A program made the translations under genes and the position numbers. Below are positions 24,046 to 32,680 of a stretch of DNA of 64,000 nt, in pieces. The DNA comes from CAWHYG01 sp963833505 (GTDB lineage: Bacteria > Eisenbacteria > RBG-16-71-46 > CAIMUX01). Under the pieces are notes generated by a model that was given only the letters and a program-made list of their open reading frames with translations, was not told where the DNA came from and did not search any database. How positions within the stretch are numbered: the first letter of the stretch is position 1; each line of letters opens with the position of its first letter. Where the stretch lies: assembly GCA_963833505.1 (NCBI GenBank), contig CAWHYG010000004.1:434001-498000 (forward strand). The letters are read 5' to 3'.

Positions 24046-25446
24046 ATGGCCGCGCGAAACCGGAAAGGTCGCATCGGGGAGACGGCGCCCGTGGTGGTCG
24101 GATCGCTGACCTACGGCCAGGCCACCGATCAGATCGCGGGCCTGCCTTTGCGCCGCCGGATCATGTGGGGCTGGTTGGGTCTGACCGGACTCACCACCCT
24201 CTTGATCGGCATGCTGCTGGTCGCGGTGACCTGGCTCTTCTACCGGGGCGTCGGCGTCTGGGGCATCATGATCCCGGTCGCCTGGGGATTCGCCATCGTC
24301 AATTTCGTCTGGTGGATCGGAATCGGCCACGCCGGCACCCTCATCTCCGCGTTTCTCCTTCTCTTCCGGCAGGACTGGCGCACGTCCATCAACCGGTTCG
24401 CGGAAGCCATGACGCTCTTCGCCGTGGCCATGGCGGCCATGTTCCCCATCCTTCACCTCGGCCGGCCGTGGAAGTTCTTCTACCTTCTTCCTTACCCGAA
24501 CTCCATGGGACTCTGGCCCCAATGGCGGAGCCCCCTGACCTGGGACGTGATGGCGGTCATGACCTACGGCACCGTCTCGCTCATCTTCTGGTACTCCGGC
24601 CTTCTTCCCGATCTGGCGAGCCTGCGCGATTCCGCCGCCCATCGGTTCGTGCGCCGCTTCTACGGCGTCCTGGCGCTCGGCTGGCGCGGATCAGCGGCGC
24701 ACTGGCGGAATCATCAGCGGGCCTACATGCTTCTGGCGGGGTTGGCCACGCCGCTGGTCATCTCGGTGCACTCGATCGTCTCGCTCGACTTTGCCGTGGC
24801 CCTGGTCCCCGGCTGGCACTCCACCGTCTTCCCCCCGTACTTCGTCGCCGGCGCCATCTACTCAGGTTTCGCCATGGTCTTCACCATCGCGATCCCGCTG
24901 CGACGCTTCTACGGCCTGCAGAATCTGATCACCGAGAAGCATCTGAACGACATGGCCAAGATCATGCTCCTGAGCGGACTCATCGTGGCGTACGGCTACA
25001 TCATGGAGCTTTTCGCCTCCTACAGCAGCGAAGACGTCTACGAGCATTACATGATGTTCGATCGGGGCGTGGGACATTACTCCCTTTGGGTCTGGCTCAC
25101 GATTCTCTTCAATGTGGTCCTGCCCCAGGCGCTGTGGTTCCACCGCATCCGGATCAACACCGTGGCTCTCTTCCTGCTTTCGCTGGTCATCAATCTCGGG
25201 ATGTGGCTCGAGCGGTTCATCATCGTGGTGCAGAGCCTGCACCGGGACTTCGTGCCCTCGTCGTGGGGCGACTACGCGCCGACACGGTGGGACTGGATGA
25301 CCCTCATCGGATCGATCGGTTGCTTTGCCTGGCTCACCCTCATGTTTCTGCGGTTCCTTCCGGCCGTCTCCATCTCCGAGGTGCGAGAGCTCATCTGGAA
25401 GAAGGGGTTGGAACACGATCCGGCGTCCCCGGAGGGCCTGCCATGA
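24046..25446 (+). CDS. actC: ACIII subunit ActC, NrfD-like integral membrane quinol-site subunit
   Basis: This 466-residue polytopic protein belongs to the NrfD/PsrC family. It has about ten helices after the N-terminal segment VVVGSLTYGQATDQIAGLPL, with the family-typical GIGHAGTLISAFLLLFRQ stretch near residue 88 and the HSIVSLDFAVALVPGWH segment near residue 245. In ACIII structures ActC forms the quinol-oxidation site and a proposed proton path in the membrane. It starts four bases after actB. Its stop overlaps an ATG (ATGA) that opens a 17-codon leader ORF, not actD itself (see the repeat entry), which is unusual in this operon type. Confidence 0.93.
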   Translation: MAARNRKGRIGETAPVVVGSLTYGQATDQIAGLPLRRRIMWGWLGLTGLTTLLIGMLLVAVTWLFYRGVGVWGIMIPVAWGFAIVNFVWWIGIGHAGTLISAFLLLFRQDWRTSINRFAEAMTLFAVAMAAMFPILHLGRPWKFFYLLPYPNSMGLWPQWRSPLTWDVMAVMTYGTVSLIFWYSGLLPDLASLRDSAAHRFVRRFYGVLALGWRGSAAHWRNHQRAYMLLAGLATPLVISVHSIVSLDFAVALVPGWHSTVFPPYFVAGAIYSGFAMVFTIAIPLRRFYGLQNLITEKHLNDMAKIMLLSGLIVAYGYIMELFASYSSEDVYEHYMMFDRGVGHYSLWVWLTILFNVVLPQALWFHRIRINTVALFLLSLVINLGMWLERFIIVVQSLHRDFVPSSWGDYAPTRWDWMTLIGSIGCFAWLTLMFLRFLPAVSISEVRELIWKKGLEHDPASPEGLP

Positions 25447-25540
25447 GCGTGGCGCCGGCGGGCACTGGGACCGCGACCCCGGAGGGCAGGCCATGAGCGC
25501 AGCGCGAGCCGGCGCCGGGACCGCGGCCCCGCGCCTTTAC
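25433..25540. repeat. Tandem duplication of the actC-actD junction with a 17-codon leader ORF
   Basis: The stretch around the ATG at 25443 is repeated 50 bases later around the ATG at 25493. Both copies contain GGAGGGC, then GCCATGAGCG, then GGGACCGCG. The first ATG overlaps the actC stop and opens an ORF (25443-25496) whose beginning resembles ActD (MSVAPAGTGTA versus MSAARAGAGTA). Its end (PEGRP) resembles the ActC C-terminus (PEGLP). It stops at TGA inside the ATGA of actD. So the copied unit is the gene junction itself, and the ATGA coupling is kept at both ends. Confidence 0.85.
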
Positions 25541-26056
25541 GGCCTTCTCGCCGAATATGAACAACCCGAGGCCCTCATCGAGGCGGCCCGGACGATCAAG
25601 GCCGCCGGGTACGTCCATCTGGAGGGGTATTCCCCGTTCCCCATCGAGGAGCTGCCGGAAGTCCTGCATCTGCCCGCCTCGAAGGTGCCGCTATACACGC
25701 TGATCGGCGGCATCCTGGGCGGCGGCGGCGCCTACTTCATGCTCTGGTACTCGTCGGTCATCGACTGGCCGTGGAACATCGGAGGCCGTCCCCACAACAG
25801 CTGGCCTTCGTTCATCCCGATCACGTTCGAGCTGACGGTTCTCGGCGCCTCTCTCTTCGCCGTTTTCAGCATGCTGGCCTTGAACGGGTTTCCCCGGCCG
25901 CACCACCCGGTCTTCAACGCACCGGCGTTTCTGCGGGCGTCGCGGGACCGCTTCTTCCTCTGCGTCGAGGCGGAGGATCCGCGCTTCGATCCGGCGGGAA
26001 CCCGCGCCCAGCTGGAAGCCACCGAAGCGGTGGCCGTTCATGAGGTGCCGCAGTGA
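25493..26056 (+). CDS. actD: ACIII subunit ActD (DUF3341 membrane protein)
   Basis: This 187-residue protein has the ActD layout: a cytoplasmic N-terminal domain (LYGLLAEYEQPEALIEAART, then YSPFPIEELPEVL) and two membrane helices (YTLIGGILGGGGAYFMLWY and FIPITFELTVLGASLFAVFS). A C-terminal tail ends in a mini-domain with RDRFFLCVEAEDPRFD. The helix pair packs against ActC in ACIII structures. The ATG at 25493 is chosen because upstream codons in the same frame shadow actC. A duplicated start copy lies 50 bases upstream. The gene overlaps the actE start. Confidence 0.92.
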   Translation: MSAARAGAGTAAPRLYGLLAEYEQPEALIEAARTIKAAGYVHLEGYSPFPIEELPEVLHLPASKVPLYTLIGGILGGGGAYFMLWYSSVIDWPWNIGGRPHNSWPSFIPITFELTVLGASLFAVFSMLALNGFPRPHHPVFNAPAFLRASRDRFFLCVEAEDPRFDPAGTRAQLEATEAVAVHEVPQ

Positions 26057-26748
26057 GGATCCGTCGGACTGTTTCTCTCCGTCTCCGTTTCGCCGGGCTC
26101 CGGGCGACCCGCCGGCGCCGGTCACCAGGACGGATCCCGGTCATCTGGACCTCCCATGACTTCCGATCGTCTTCGATGATCCTCGTGAACGCGGCCCTCC
26201 TTCTGGCCCTGGCCGCCGGATGTCAGAGCGGTTACGACATGCGGGACCAGCCGCGCTACAAGCCGCTGGCGGCCAGCAGCTTCTTCAGCGACAGCAGCTC
26301 CGCGCGCCCGCTCGTTCCGGGGGTGATCGATCGGTCGTTCCAACCCGGGATGGAGTCGTTCTCTACCGGCGTATCGGGCGACTCGGCGCTGACCCGGTTC
26401 CCGATCCCGGTGACTCCCGAACTGGTTCGTCGCGGTCAGGAACGCTACGACATCTATTGCGCGCCCTGTCACGGCCTGGACGGCTACGGGCACGGCATGG
26501 TCGTGGCCCGGGGATTCACGGCGCCGCCTTCCTTTCACACCGATTCGCTTCGGGCTGTGCCGGCCGGACGGATCTTCCAGGTCATGACCTATGGCCTCGG
26601 CCGGATGCCTTCCTATCAAGCGCAGGTCGAACCGAACGATCGCTGGGCGATCACGGCCTATGTCCGCGCCTTGCAGCTCAGCCAGCACGCGGCGGTCGAG
26701 ACGCTTCCCCCCGAGGAGCGCCGGAGGGTGGAGGGCGCCACACCGTGA
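26053..26748 (+). CDS. actE: ACIII subunit ActE, monohaem cytochrome c lipoprotein
   Basis: This is a membrane-anchored c-type cytochrome with one haem site, CAPCH, within RYDIYCAPCHGLDGYGHG. The axial Met is probably in YGLGRMPSY. A lipobox follows the signal helix (MILVNAALLLALAAGC), then DMRDQPRYKPLAAS, typical of ActE. The GTG at 26053 overlaps the actD stop and is the coupled start, but it adds 41 Arg-rich residues before the signal. The Met at 26176 would give a textbook lipoprotein but has no ribosome site. Either start yields the same mature protein. It should pass electrons to the oxidase cytochrome domain. Confidence 0.9.
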   Translation: MRIRRTVSLRLRFAGLRATRRRRSPGRIPVIWTSHDFRSSSMILVNAALLLALAAGCQSGYDMRDQPRYKPLAASSFFSDSSSARPLVPGVIDRSFQPGMESFSTGVSGDSALTRFPIPVTPELVRRGQERYDIYCAPCHGLDGYGHGMVVARGFTAPPSFHTDSLRAVPAGRIFQVMTYGLGRMPSYQAQVEPNDRWAITAYVRALQLSQHAAVETLPPEERRRVEGATP

Positions 26749-27941
26749 GCGATCGGCCTCGAAACGAGGATTCCCGCCGGCCCGTGAACCGCGACAGCCC
26801 ATCCGGTTCCCTGAAGCGGGTCCAGCTCTGGGCTTTGGTCGTGGGTCTCCTGGGCCTCGTTCTGGCGACCGTCCTCGGCGTCCATGACGGTCCCGGCTTC
26901 TTCCGCGGCTACCTCAGCGGTTTCGTCCTTTGGATCGGAATCCCGCTCGGCTGCGCCGCGATCCTGATGATCCATCTCCTGACCGGCGGCGACTGGGGCT
27001 GGTCGCTCCGGCGGCTTCTGCAGGCGGGCTCATCCACCTTGCCCCTCTTCGTGTTGCTCTTCCTGCCGATCCTCTTCGGCCTGCGCGTTCTGTATGCCTG
27101 GATCCACGGGGACCACTTCTACAGTCCCGGCATCATGCAGCTCAAGGTGATCTACTTCAATCTGCCCTTCTTTCTGGTCCGAAGCGCCGTCTATTTCATC
27201 CTCTGGATCATGGGCGTGTCCTTCCTGCGGCGCTGGTCCATGCAAGAAGATCGATCTCCCACGCCTGCCCTCCGGCGTTCCCTCAAACGCCTGGCCGCGG
27301 GCGGTCTCGTGGCCTACGCCTTCACGGTCTCCTTCGCCTTCATCGACTGGGTGGGATCGCTCGAGGTCCACTGGTACTCGAGCATCTACGGAATGTACAT
27401 CCTGATCGACCAGGGGCTGTCCGCGCTGGCCTGTCTGCTCATCGTCCTGATCCTCTCGGCTCGCCGGGTGCAGTCGGAGCCGGATCCGATCTCGACCGCG
27501 CGCCTGAACGATCTGGGCAATCTCCTTCTGGCCTTCGTCATGCTCCATGCCTACATCGCTTTTTCCCAGTGGCTCATCATCTGGAACGGAGACCTGCCCC
27601 AGGAAATCAGCTGGTACGAGCACCGGATCCACCACGGATGGGGCGCGGTGATCGTCGTGATCTTCTGCCTGCAGTTCTGCGTTCCGTTTGCCGGCCTGAT
27701 CTTCCAACGCGTCAAACGAAGCTTTCGGCGCCTTCTTGTGCTATCGGTCGTCATCTTCGCGGCCAGCCTGCTCCATGCGTTCTGGCTGGTGCTGCCGGCC
27801 TTCGCCCCGGGCGGATCACGACCCATCTGGATCGCCGGCTGCGCCGTGACCGGGATCGGCGGTCTCTGGCTGTGGCTCTTCCTTGGACAGTGGCGTCGTC
27901 AAGGAGAGCTGTTCACGCCGGCGCCGGAGGAACTGGCATGA
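26745..27941 (+). CDS. actF: ACIII subunit ActF, second NrfD-like membrane subunit
   Basis: ActF is a 398-residue polytopic protein with about ten helices and is related to ActC. Helices start around WALVVGLLGLVLATVLGV and end with WIAGCAVTGIGGLWLWLFLG. Segments such as LLTGGDWGWSLRRLLQA and SFAFIDWVGSLEVHWYSSIY match the family. The GTG at 26745 overlaps the actE stop (GTGA). In ACIII, ActF sits beside ActC in the membrane and may carry a second half-channel, though it lacks an Fe-S partner. Its own stop overlaps the next start (ATGA). Confidence 0.92.
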   Translation: MSDRPRNEDSRRPVNRDSPSGSLKRVQLWALVVGLLGLVLATVLGVHDGPGFFRGYLSGFVLWIGIPLGCAAILMIHLLTGGDWGWSLRRLLQAGSSTLPLFVLLFLPILFGLRVLYAWIHGDHFYSPGIMQLKVIYFNLPFFLVRSAVYFILWIMGVSFLRRWSMQEDRSPTPALRRSLKRLAAGGLVAYAFTVSFAFIDWVGSLEVHWYSSIYGMYILIDQGLSALACLLIVLILSARRVQSEPDPISTARLNDLGNLLLAFVMLHAYIAFSQWLIIWNGDLPQEISWYEHRIHHGWGAVIVVIFCLQFCVPFAGLIFQRVKRSFRRLLVLSVVIFAASLLHAFWLVLPAFAPGGSRPIWIAGCAVTGIGGLWLWLFLGQWRRQGELFTPAPEELA

Positions 27942-28384
27942 CGGAAGACGAACGAAAAGCGGCGAAGAGCGGCGCGGTTTCGGACGCCCGATCCGAGGGA
28001 CACGAGCCCGAGAATGCCCGGGCCGGTCCGGCGGCCCTGGTGCTTGGTCTGGTCCTGGTGTCACTGGTTGCGATCTCGTTCCTGGTCGGCGCCATCGGCC
28101 GCGACCTGAACCGCCATCTTCCCGCGGCCTCCGCTCCGGCGACGGACCTTTCGCCCTCCACGACGCTCCCGCCCGGTCCCAGCGCCATGGACACGCTCGC
28201 GGCTCAGCGCCGCCGGCTCGAGCAGGAAGAGCGCAGCCGTCTGGAGGGCTACCGCTGGATCGACCGCGGCAACGGAATCGCCGGAATCCCCATCGCCAGC
28301 GCGATGGCGATCGTGGGCACTCGTGGAATTCCGGAATTCGAGATGGCCGGCCGGGGCAAACCGGCCGCGAGGGCATCGCGATGA
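27938..28384 (+). CDS. Small single-helix membrane protein of the ACIII-caa3 operon
   Basis: This 148-residue protein has a charged N-terminus, one membrane helix (ALVLGLVLVSLVAISFLVGA) and a periplasmic tail with RRRLEQEERSRLEGYRWID followed by GIAGIPIASAMAIV. The W(I/V)D...G...IPI..AM pattern recurs in small proteins between ACIII and SCO genes; relatives are thought to help oxidase assembly or to be extra subunits, but the function is not settled. The start ATG overlaps the actF stop. The end overlaps a 22-codon leader ORF before sco. Confidence 0.75.
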   Translation: MTEDERKAAKSGAVSDARSEGHEPENARAGPAALVLGLVLVSLVAISFLVGAIGRDLNRHLPAASAPATDLSPSTTLPPGPSAMDTLAAQRRRLEQEERSRLEGYRWIDRGNGIAGIPIASAMAIVGTRGIPEFEMAGRGKPAARASR

Positions 28385-28490
28385 ACCGGCGAGCGCGCCA
28401 TGTCGGTATCCCGACCGCGGCTCTCGCCGGCCCCGAGGGATCGCGATGAACGGCCGAACGGCCCGTGTCGGCCTACCGGTCAAGGCGGCC
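28370..28490. repeat. Tandem duplication of the junction before sco with a 22-codon leader ORF
   Basis: Two copies, centred on ATGs at 28381 and 28446 (65 bases apart), share GAGGG(C)ATCGCGATGAA and following bases. The first ATG overlaps the upstream gene stop (ATGA) and opens an ORF at 28381-28449. Its start (MNRRARHVGIP) resembles the SCO start (MNGRTARVGLP) and its end matches the end of the upstream gene. It terminates in the ATGA of sco. This repeats the arrangement found between actC and actD. Confidence 0.85.
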
Positions 28491-29279
28491 GCGACTTTCC
28501 TGCTCGTCGCCGTCGTCTCGTCCCCCTTGCGAGCCCAGATTCCGTCCGGAGTTCTTCCGCAGGTCCGGTACGAACAGAAGCTGGGGTCGCAGGTGCCGTT
28601 GGATCTGTCTTTCACGGAATCCAGCGGAAAGGTCGTGGAGTCGGACTCTCTGTTCCAAGGGCGTCCGGTCCTCCTCTCCCTGGTCCGATACCGGTGCGAT
28701 CGGCTCTGCCCCGAACTGTTGAACGGGACCGTGCGAGCCCTGCAACCGCTCTCCCTCTTGCCCGGACGCGACTATGACTGGGTCGTGGTCAGTCTCGATT
28801 CCGGGGAAGGCCCGGACCTGGCCGGGCTCAAGAAACTGGAGTACATGCGGCGCTACGCGCATTCCGGCGCCGCGGAGGGCTGGCATTTCCTCGCCGGCGT
28901 CGATCGGGACATCGACCGGATCACCGAAGCCGTGGGCTGTCGCTACTACTTCGATCCCCGAACGAAGAACTGGGCTGAGCCGGAGGCGCTGATCGTCCTG
29001 ACCCCGGACGGCCGCATCTCCGCCTATTTCCTGGGAACGGAGTTCGACTCCGAAACCCTGCGGCAACGCCTGTCTTTGGCTGCATCCGGAGACATCGGTC
29101 CGGCCGATCCGGGCCCGCAGGCGCGTTGTTATCCCTACGACCCCACCCAGACTGCGCCGGGCCGGGCGGCGCTTCGGGTCGTCCGGATCGCGGCGGGGGT
29201 GAGCGTGCTTCTTCTGGGAGTCCTGGTGGGCGGGCTGCTTCAACGCGAGCGGCGCCGGCCGCGGAGCGCCGCGGGATGA
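28446..29279 (+). CDS. sco: SCO1/SenC-family copper chaperone for the oxidase CuA site
   Basis: This is a thioredoxin-fold protein that loads copper into cytochrome oxidase subunit II. The 277-residue protein has a signal peptide (VKAAATFLLVAVVSSPLRA), the copper-binding CXXXC in YRCDRLCPEL, and VVVSLDSGEGPD. The typical later histidine region reads ITEAVGCRYYFDPRTKNWAEP. A C-terminal membrane helix (AAGVSVLLLGVLVGGLLQ) follows, which is an addition seen in ACIII-operon SCO proteins. The ATG at 28446 is the second, in-frame copy of a duplicated start region. The stop overlaps coxB (ATGA). Confidence 0.9.
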   Translation: MNGRTARVGLPVKAAATFLLVAVVSSPLRAQIPSGVLPQVRYEQKLGSQVPLDLSFTESSGKVVESDSLFQGRPVLLSLVRYRCDRLCPELLNGTVRALQPLSLLPGRDYDWVVVSLDSGEGPDLAGLKKLEYMRRYAHSGAAEGWHFLAGVDRDIDRITEAVGCRYYFDPRTKNWAEPEALIVLTPDGRISAYFLGTEFDSETLRQRLSLAASGDIGPADPGPQARCYPYDPTQTAPGRAALRVVRIAAGVSVLLLGVLVGGLLQRERRRPRSAAG

Positions 29280-30388
29280 GACGCGGGCAAACCCCGTTCC
29301 GGCGTTCCACCGCCGCCGCTTCCACGCAGTTGGAAGACCCGCTTCGGCGCGTCTGCCGTGGGCTTCGGACGGCCGCGGGCGCCATCCATCGGATGCTCGC
29401 GGACCCGCCCGATCGGGTGTTTCTCGCCTTCAGCTTTCCACTCTTCCCGCCGGAAGCCTCGACCGAAGCTCCCAAGGTGGACATCCTCTTCTTCGCGCTC
29501 ATCGCGATCTCCCTCTTCTTCCTCATCTTCATTCACGCGATGCTCATCTACTTCGCGATCCATTATCGCGCCGGCTCCAAGGCCGACCGGACCGATCGGC
29601 TGAAGAAATCCTGGAAGGTGGAGCTGACCTGGATCGCGGGCGCCACCGTCATCGGCCTGGGCCTCTTCATCTGGGGGGCGAAGCTCTACTTCGATCTCAG
29701 CAAGCCACCCCCGGGCGCGGCGACCTACTACGTCGTGGGCAAGCAGTGGATGTGGGAGATCGAGCACCCGGACGGCCGGCGGGAGATCGACGAGCTGCAC
29801 GTGCCGATCGGAGAGCCGATCCGGTTTGTCATCACTTCGGAAGACGTGATCCACAGCTTCTTCGTCCCCGCCTTCCGGATCAAACAGGATGCCGTCCCCG
29901 GCCGGTATACCAGCACCTGGGTCCAACCGACGCGGCTCGGGGCCTATCACCTGTTCTGCGCCCAGTACTGCGGCGTCGACCATGCCCGCATGACCGGCAC
30001 GGTCTACGTGATGAGCCGTCCGGACTACGAGATGTGGCTGCGGGGCGAGCCCAGGGCGCCGACGGCCCAGCCTCTGCATCCGAACGGCGAAACGACGTTC
30101 CGCGAGCTGGGGTGCAACCAATGCCACCGGCCCGACAACGCCGAGCTGGCGCCTTCGCTCGAAGGGCTCTACGGGTCGCGAGTCCAGTTGAGCGACGGAA
30201 CGACGGTGATCGCGGATGAGCAGTACATCCGCGAGTCGATCCTGGATCCCGCGGCCAAGATCGTCGCGGGCTACCCGGCCGTCATGCCGACCTACAAAGG
30301 CCTGTTGAATGAGGAGCAGATCGAGCTCCTGGTCGAAGCGGTCAAGGCTCTGAGGGCCGATCGGCCGGTCAAGGAGACGAGACAATGA
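29276..30388 (+). CDS. coxB: Cytochrome c oxidase subunit II fused to cytochrome c (caa3 type)
   Basis: This is the CuA subunit of the haem-copper oxidase. The 370-residue protein has two membrane helices (ILFFALIAISLFFLIFIHA and LTWIAGATVIGLGLFIWGA), then the cupredoxin domain with DVIHSFFVP and the CuA motif CAQYCGVDHARM. A C-terminal cytochrome c domain has CNQCH and a PTYKGLLNEEQ end. The fused haem domain defines a caa3-type oxidase and would accept electrons from ActE. The ATG at 29276 overlaps the sco stop; an internal Met at about codon 40 is an alternative. Confidence 0.94.
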   Translation: MRRGQTPFRRSTAAASTQLEDPLRRVCRGLRTAAGAIHRMLADPPDRVFLAFSFPLFPPEASTEAPKVDILFFALIAISLFFLIFIHAMLIYFAIHYRAGSKADRTDRLKKSWKVELTWIAGATVIGLGLFIWGAKLYFDLSKPPPGAATYYVVGKQWMWEIEHPDGRREIDELHVPIGEPIRFVITSEDVIHSFFVPAFRIKQDAVPGRYTSTWVQPTRLGAYHLFCAQYCGVDHARMTGTVYVMSRPDYEMWLRGEPRAPTAQPLHPNGETTFRELGCNQCHRPDNAELAPSLEGLYGSRVQLSDGTTVIADEQYIRESILDPAAKIVAGYPAVMPTYKGLLNEEQIELLVEAVKALRADRPVKETRQ

Positions 30389-32049
30389 CGAGCACGGGCC
30401 TGGACGCCGGGACCGCCGAAGCCGGAACGGCCGCCGCCGGCACGAACTATCTCAACGCCGGGTGGTCCATCCGCTCGTGGCTCCTGACCACCGACCACAA
30501 ACGGATCGCCCTGCTCTACCTGTTCTCGATCACGGCGCTCTTCTCGCTCGGCGGCGCGGCCATTTCGCTCGTTCGCCTGGAGCTGTTGACTCCCCAGGCC
30601 GACGTCGTCAGCAAGGAGATCTACAACCGTCTCTTCACCGCTCACGGCGTGATCATGGTGTGGTTCTTCCTGATCCCTTCCATCCCGACCGTGCTGGGAA
30701 ACTTCCTGGTCCCGATGATGCTCGGGGCGCGAGACCTGGCCTTCCCGAGGCTCAACCTGCTCTCCTGGTACCTTTTCATCGCCGGCGCCATCGTCACCGT
30801 CACCTCGTTGATTCTGGGAGGCGTGGACACCGGATGGACCTTCTACACCCCGTACAGCAGCGCCTTCGCCAGCCCCGCGGTGATCTACATGATCACCGGG
30901 ATCTTCATCGCCGGCTTCTCCTCCATCCTGACCGGGCTCAACTTCATCGTCACGACGCACACCATGCGGGCGCCCGGTTTGACCTGGTTCCGGCTTCCCC
31001 TCTTCATCTGGTCGAACTATGCAACCAGCCTGATCCTCGTCCTGGCGACGCCGGTTCTGGCCATCACCCTGGCCCTGCTCGGGGTCGAGCGGCTCTGGGG
31101 AGTCGGGATCTTCGATCCCAAGCTGGGCGGAGACCCGATTCTCTACCAGCACTTCTTCTGGTTCTATTCCCATCCGGCGGTCTACATCATGATCCTGCCA
31201 GGCATGGGAGTTGTGAGCGAGATCATCGCGTGCTTTTCCCGCAAGCGGGTCTTCGGTTACAAGATCGTCGCCTACTCCAGTCTCGCCATCGCGTTCATCG
31301 GCTTTCTCGTCTGGGGCCACCACATGTTCGTGAGCGGCCAGTCCGTCTACGCCGGCATGATCTTCTCCATTCTCAGCTTCCTCGTGGCCGTGCCGTCGGC
31401 GATCAAGGTCTTCAACTGGACCGCCACGCTCCGGAAGGGCCATGTGCAGTTCAAGACGCCCATGCTCTATGCCTTCGGGTTCATCACCGTGTTCACGATC
31501 GGAGGCCTGACCGGCCTGTTCCTCGCCACCCTGGCCGTGGACGTGCACGTCCATGACACCTACTTCGTCATCGCCCACTTCCACTACATCATGGTCGGCG
31601 GCATGGTCATGGCGTATCTCGGGGGGATGCACTTCTGGTGGCCCAAGATCAGCGGGCGGATGTATCCCGAGCAATGGGGGGTGGTCTCCGCCATCATCCT
31701 CTTCGTCGGCTTCACGCTGACGTTCTTCCCGCAGTTCATTCTCGGCTACCTGGGCATGCCGCGGCGGTATCAGATCTACCCGCCGGAATTCCAGGTGCTG
31801 AACGTGCTCTCCACCGCCGGAGCGTCGATCCTCGGCGTCGGGTATCTGCTGCCGCTCTGCTACATGGCGTGGTCGCTCCGGTATGGGAAGCCGGCCGGAC
31901 CGAATCCATGGGGAGCGGCCGGGTTGGAGTGGACGACCCCATCCCCGCCGCCGACAACGAACTTCCTTGTTCCCCCGGTGGTGACCCAGGAGGCGTACGC
32001 CTACGGACCGCCGGACGGCCTGCCGTTCGAGGAGAAGAGCGATGTCTGA
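30385..32049 (+). CDS. coxA: Cytochrome c oxidase subunit I, A2 type
   Basis: This is the catalytic subunit with haems a/a3 and CuB. The 554-residue protein has about 12 helices. The active-site part reads FYSHPAVYIMILPGMG, then a VWGHHMF segment with two adjacent CuB histidines, and VHDTYFVIAHFHYIMVGG with the haem a3 and haem a ligands. The YSHPAVY motif lacks the D-channel glutamate of A1 enzymes and is the mark of A2 oxidases such as Thermus or Rhodothermus caa3. The start ATG overlaps coxB. The stop lies inside coxC. It reduces O2 and pumps protons. Confidence 0.95.
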   Translation: MTSTGLDAGTAEAGTAAAGTNYLNAGWSIRSWLLTTDHKRIALLYLFSITALFSLGGAAISLVRLELLTPQADVVSKEIYNRLFTAHGVIMVWFFLIPSIPTVLGNFLVPMMLGARDLAFPRLNLLSWYLFIAGAIVTVTSLILGGVDTGWTFYTPYSSAFASPAVIYMITGIFIAGFSSILTGLNFIVTTHTMRAPGLTWFRLPLFIWSNYATSLILVLATPVLAITLALLGVERLWGVGIFDPKLGGDPILYQHFFWFYSHPAVYIMILPGMGVVSEIIACFSRKRVFGYKIVAYSSLAIAFIGFLVWGHHMFVSGQSVYAGMIFSILSFLVAVPSAIKVFNWTATLRKGHVQFKTPMLYAFGFITVFTIGGLTGLFLATLAVDVHVHDTYFVIAHFHYIMVGGMVMAYLGGMHFWWPKISGRMYPEQWGVVSAIILFVGFTLTFFPQFILGYLGMPRRYQIYPPEFQVLNVLSTAGASILGVGYLLPLCYMAWSLRYGKPAGPNPWGAAGLEWTTPSPPPTTNFLVPPVVTQEAYAYGPPDGLPFEEKSDV

Positions 32050-32680
32050 AGCGCGGCTGGCGGAGCACTTCGACGACCTGGAACAGCAGGAAGAAGCGGT
32101 CGGCCTGGGCATCTGGACGTTCCTGACCACAGAGGTGCTTTTCTTCGGCGTCCTTTTCAACGGTTACATCGTCTACCGGACGCTGCACCTCCGGGCCTTT
32201 GCCGAGGCCAGCCGGCACCTTTTCATGTGGATCGGAGCGACCAACACCGCCGTCCTCCTCATCAGCAGCCTGACCCTCGCGCTTTCCATCCGGGCCGCGG
32301 CCACCGGCGCGCGCCGCCGGCTGCAGGCGCTGCTCCTGGTCACGGTGCTGTTGGGGGCGACCTTTCTCACGCTCAAGGGGATCGAATACAGCCTCGACTT
32401 TCGTGAGCACCTCGTTCCGGGAGCGCACTTCCATTATCAGGGTCCGGCCGACGCCCGCCACGTGCAGCTCTTCATGGTCTTCTACTTCATCATGACCGGG
32501 CTGCATGCCGTGCATGTCCTGGTCGGCGTCGGCGTCTTGGCTGTGATGTGGGTCCTGGCCCGGCGCGGCCGCTTCCATCCCGCCGACTACGCGCCGCTCG
32601 AGGTCGCCGGTCTCTACTGGCACTTTGTGGACGTGGTCTGGATCTTCCTTTTCCCCCTCCTCTATCTGGTGAAGCCCTGA
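32042..32680 (+). CDS. coxC: Cytochrome c oxidase subunit III
   Basis: This 212-residue protein has five hydrophobic helices and the subunit III signature near the end (HVQLFMVFYFIMTGLHAVHV and YWHFVDVVWIFLFPLLYL). The N-terminus, LEQQEEAVGLGIWTFLTTEV, matches the five-helix form common in caa3 operons. It overlaps coxA by 8 bases and coxD by 1 base (TGATG). Subunit III stabilises the oxidase during turnover. Confidence 0.94.
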   Translation: MSEARLAEHFDDLEQQEEAVGLGIWTFLTTEVLFFGVLFNGYIVYRTLHLRAFAEASRHLFMWIGATNTAVLLISSLTLALSIRAAATGARRRLQALLLVTVLLGATFLTLKGIEYSLDFREHLVPGAHFHYQGPADARHVQLFMVFYFIMTGLHAVHVLVGVGVLAVMWVLARRGRFHPADYAPLEVAGLYWHFVDVVWIFLFPLLYLVKP

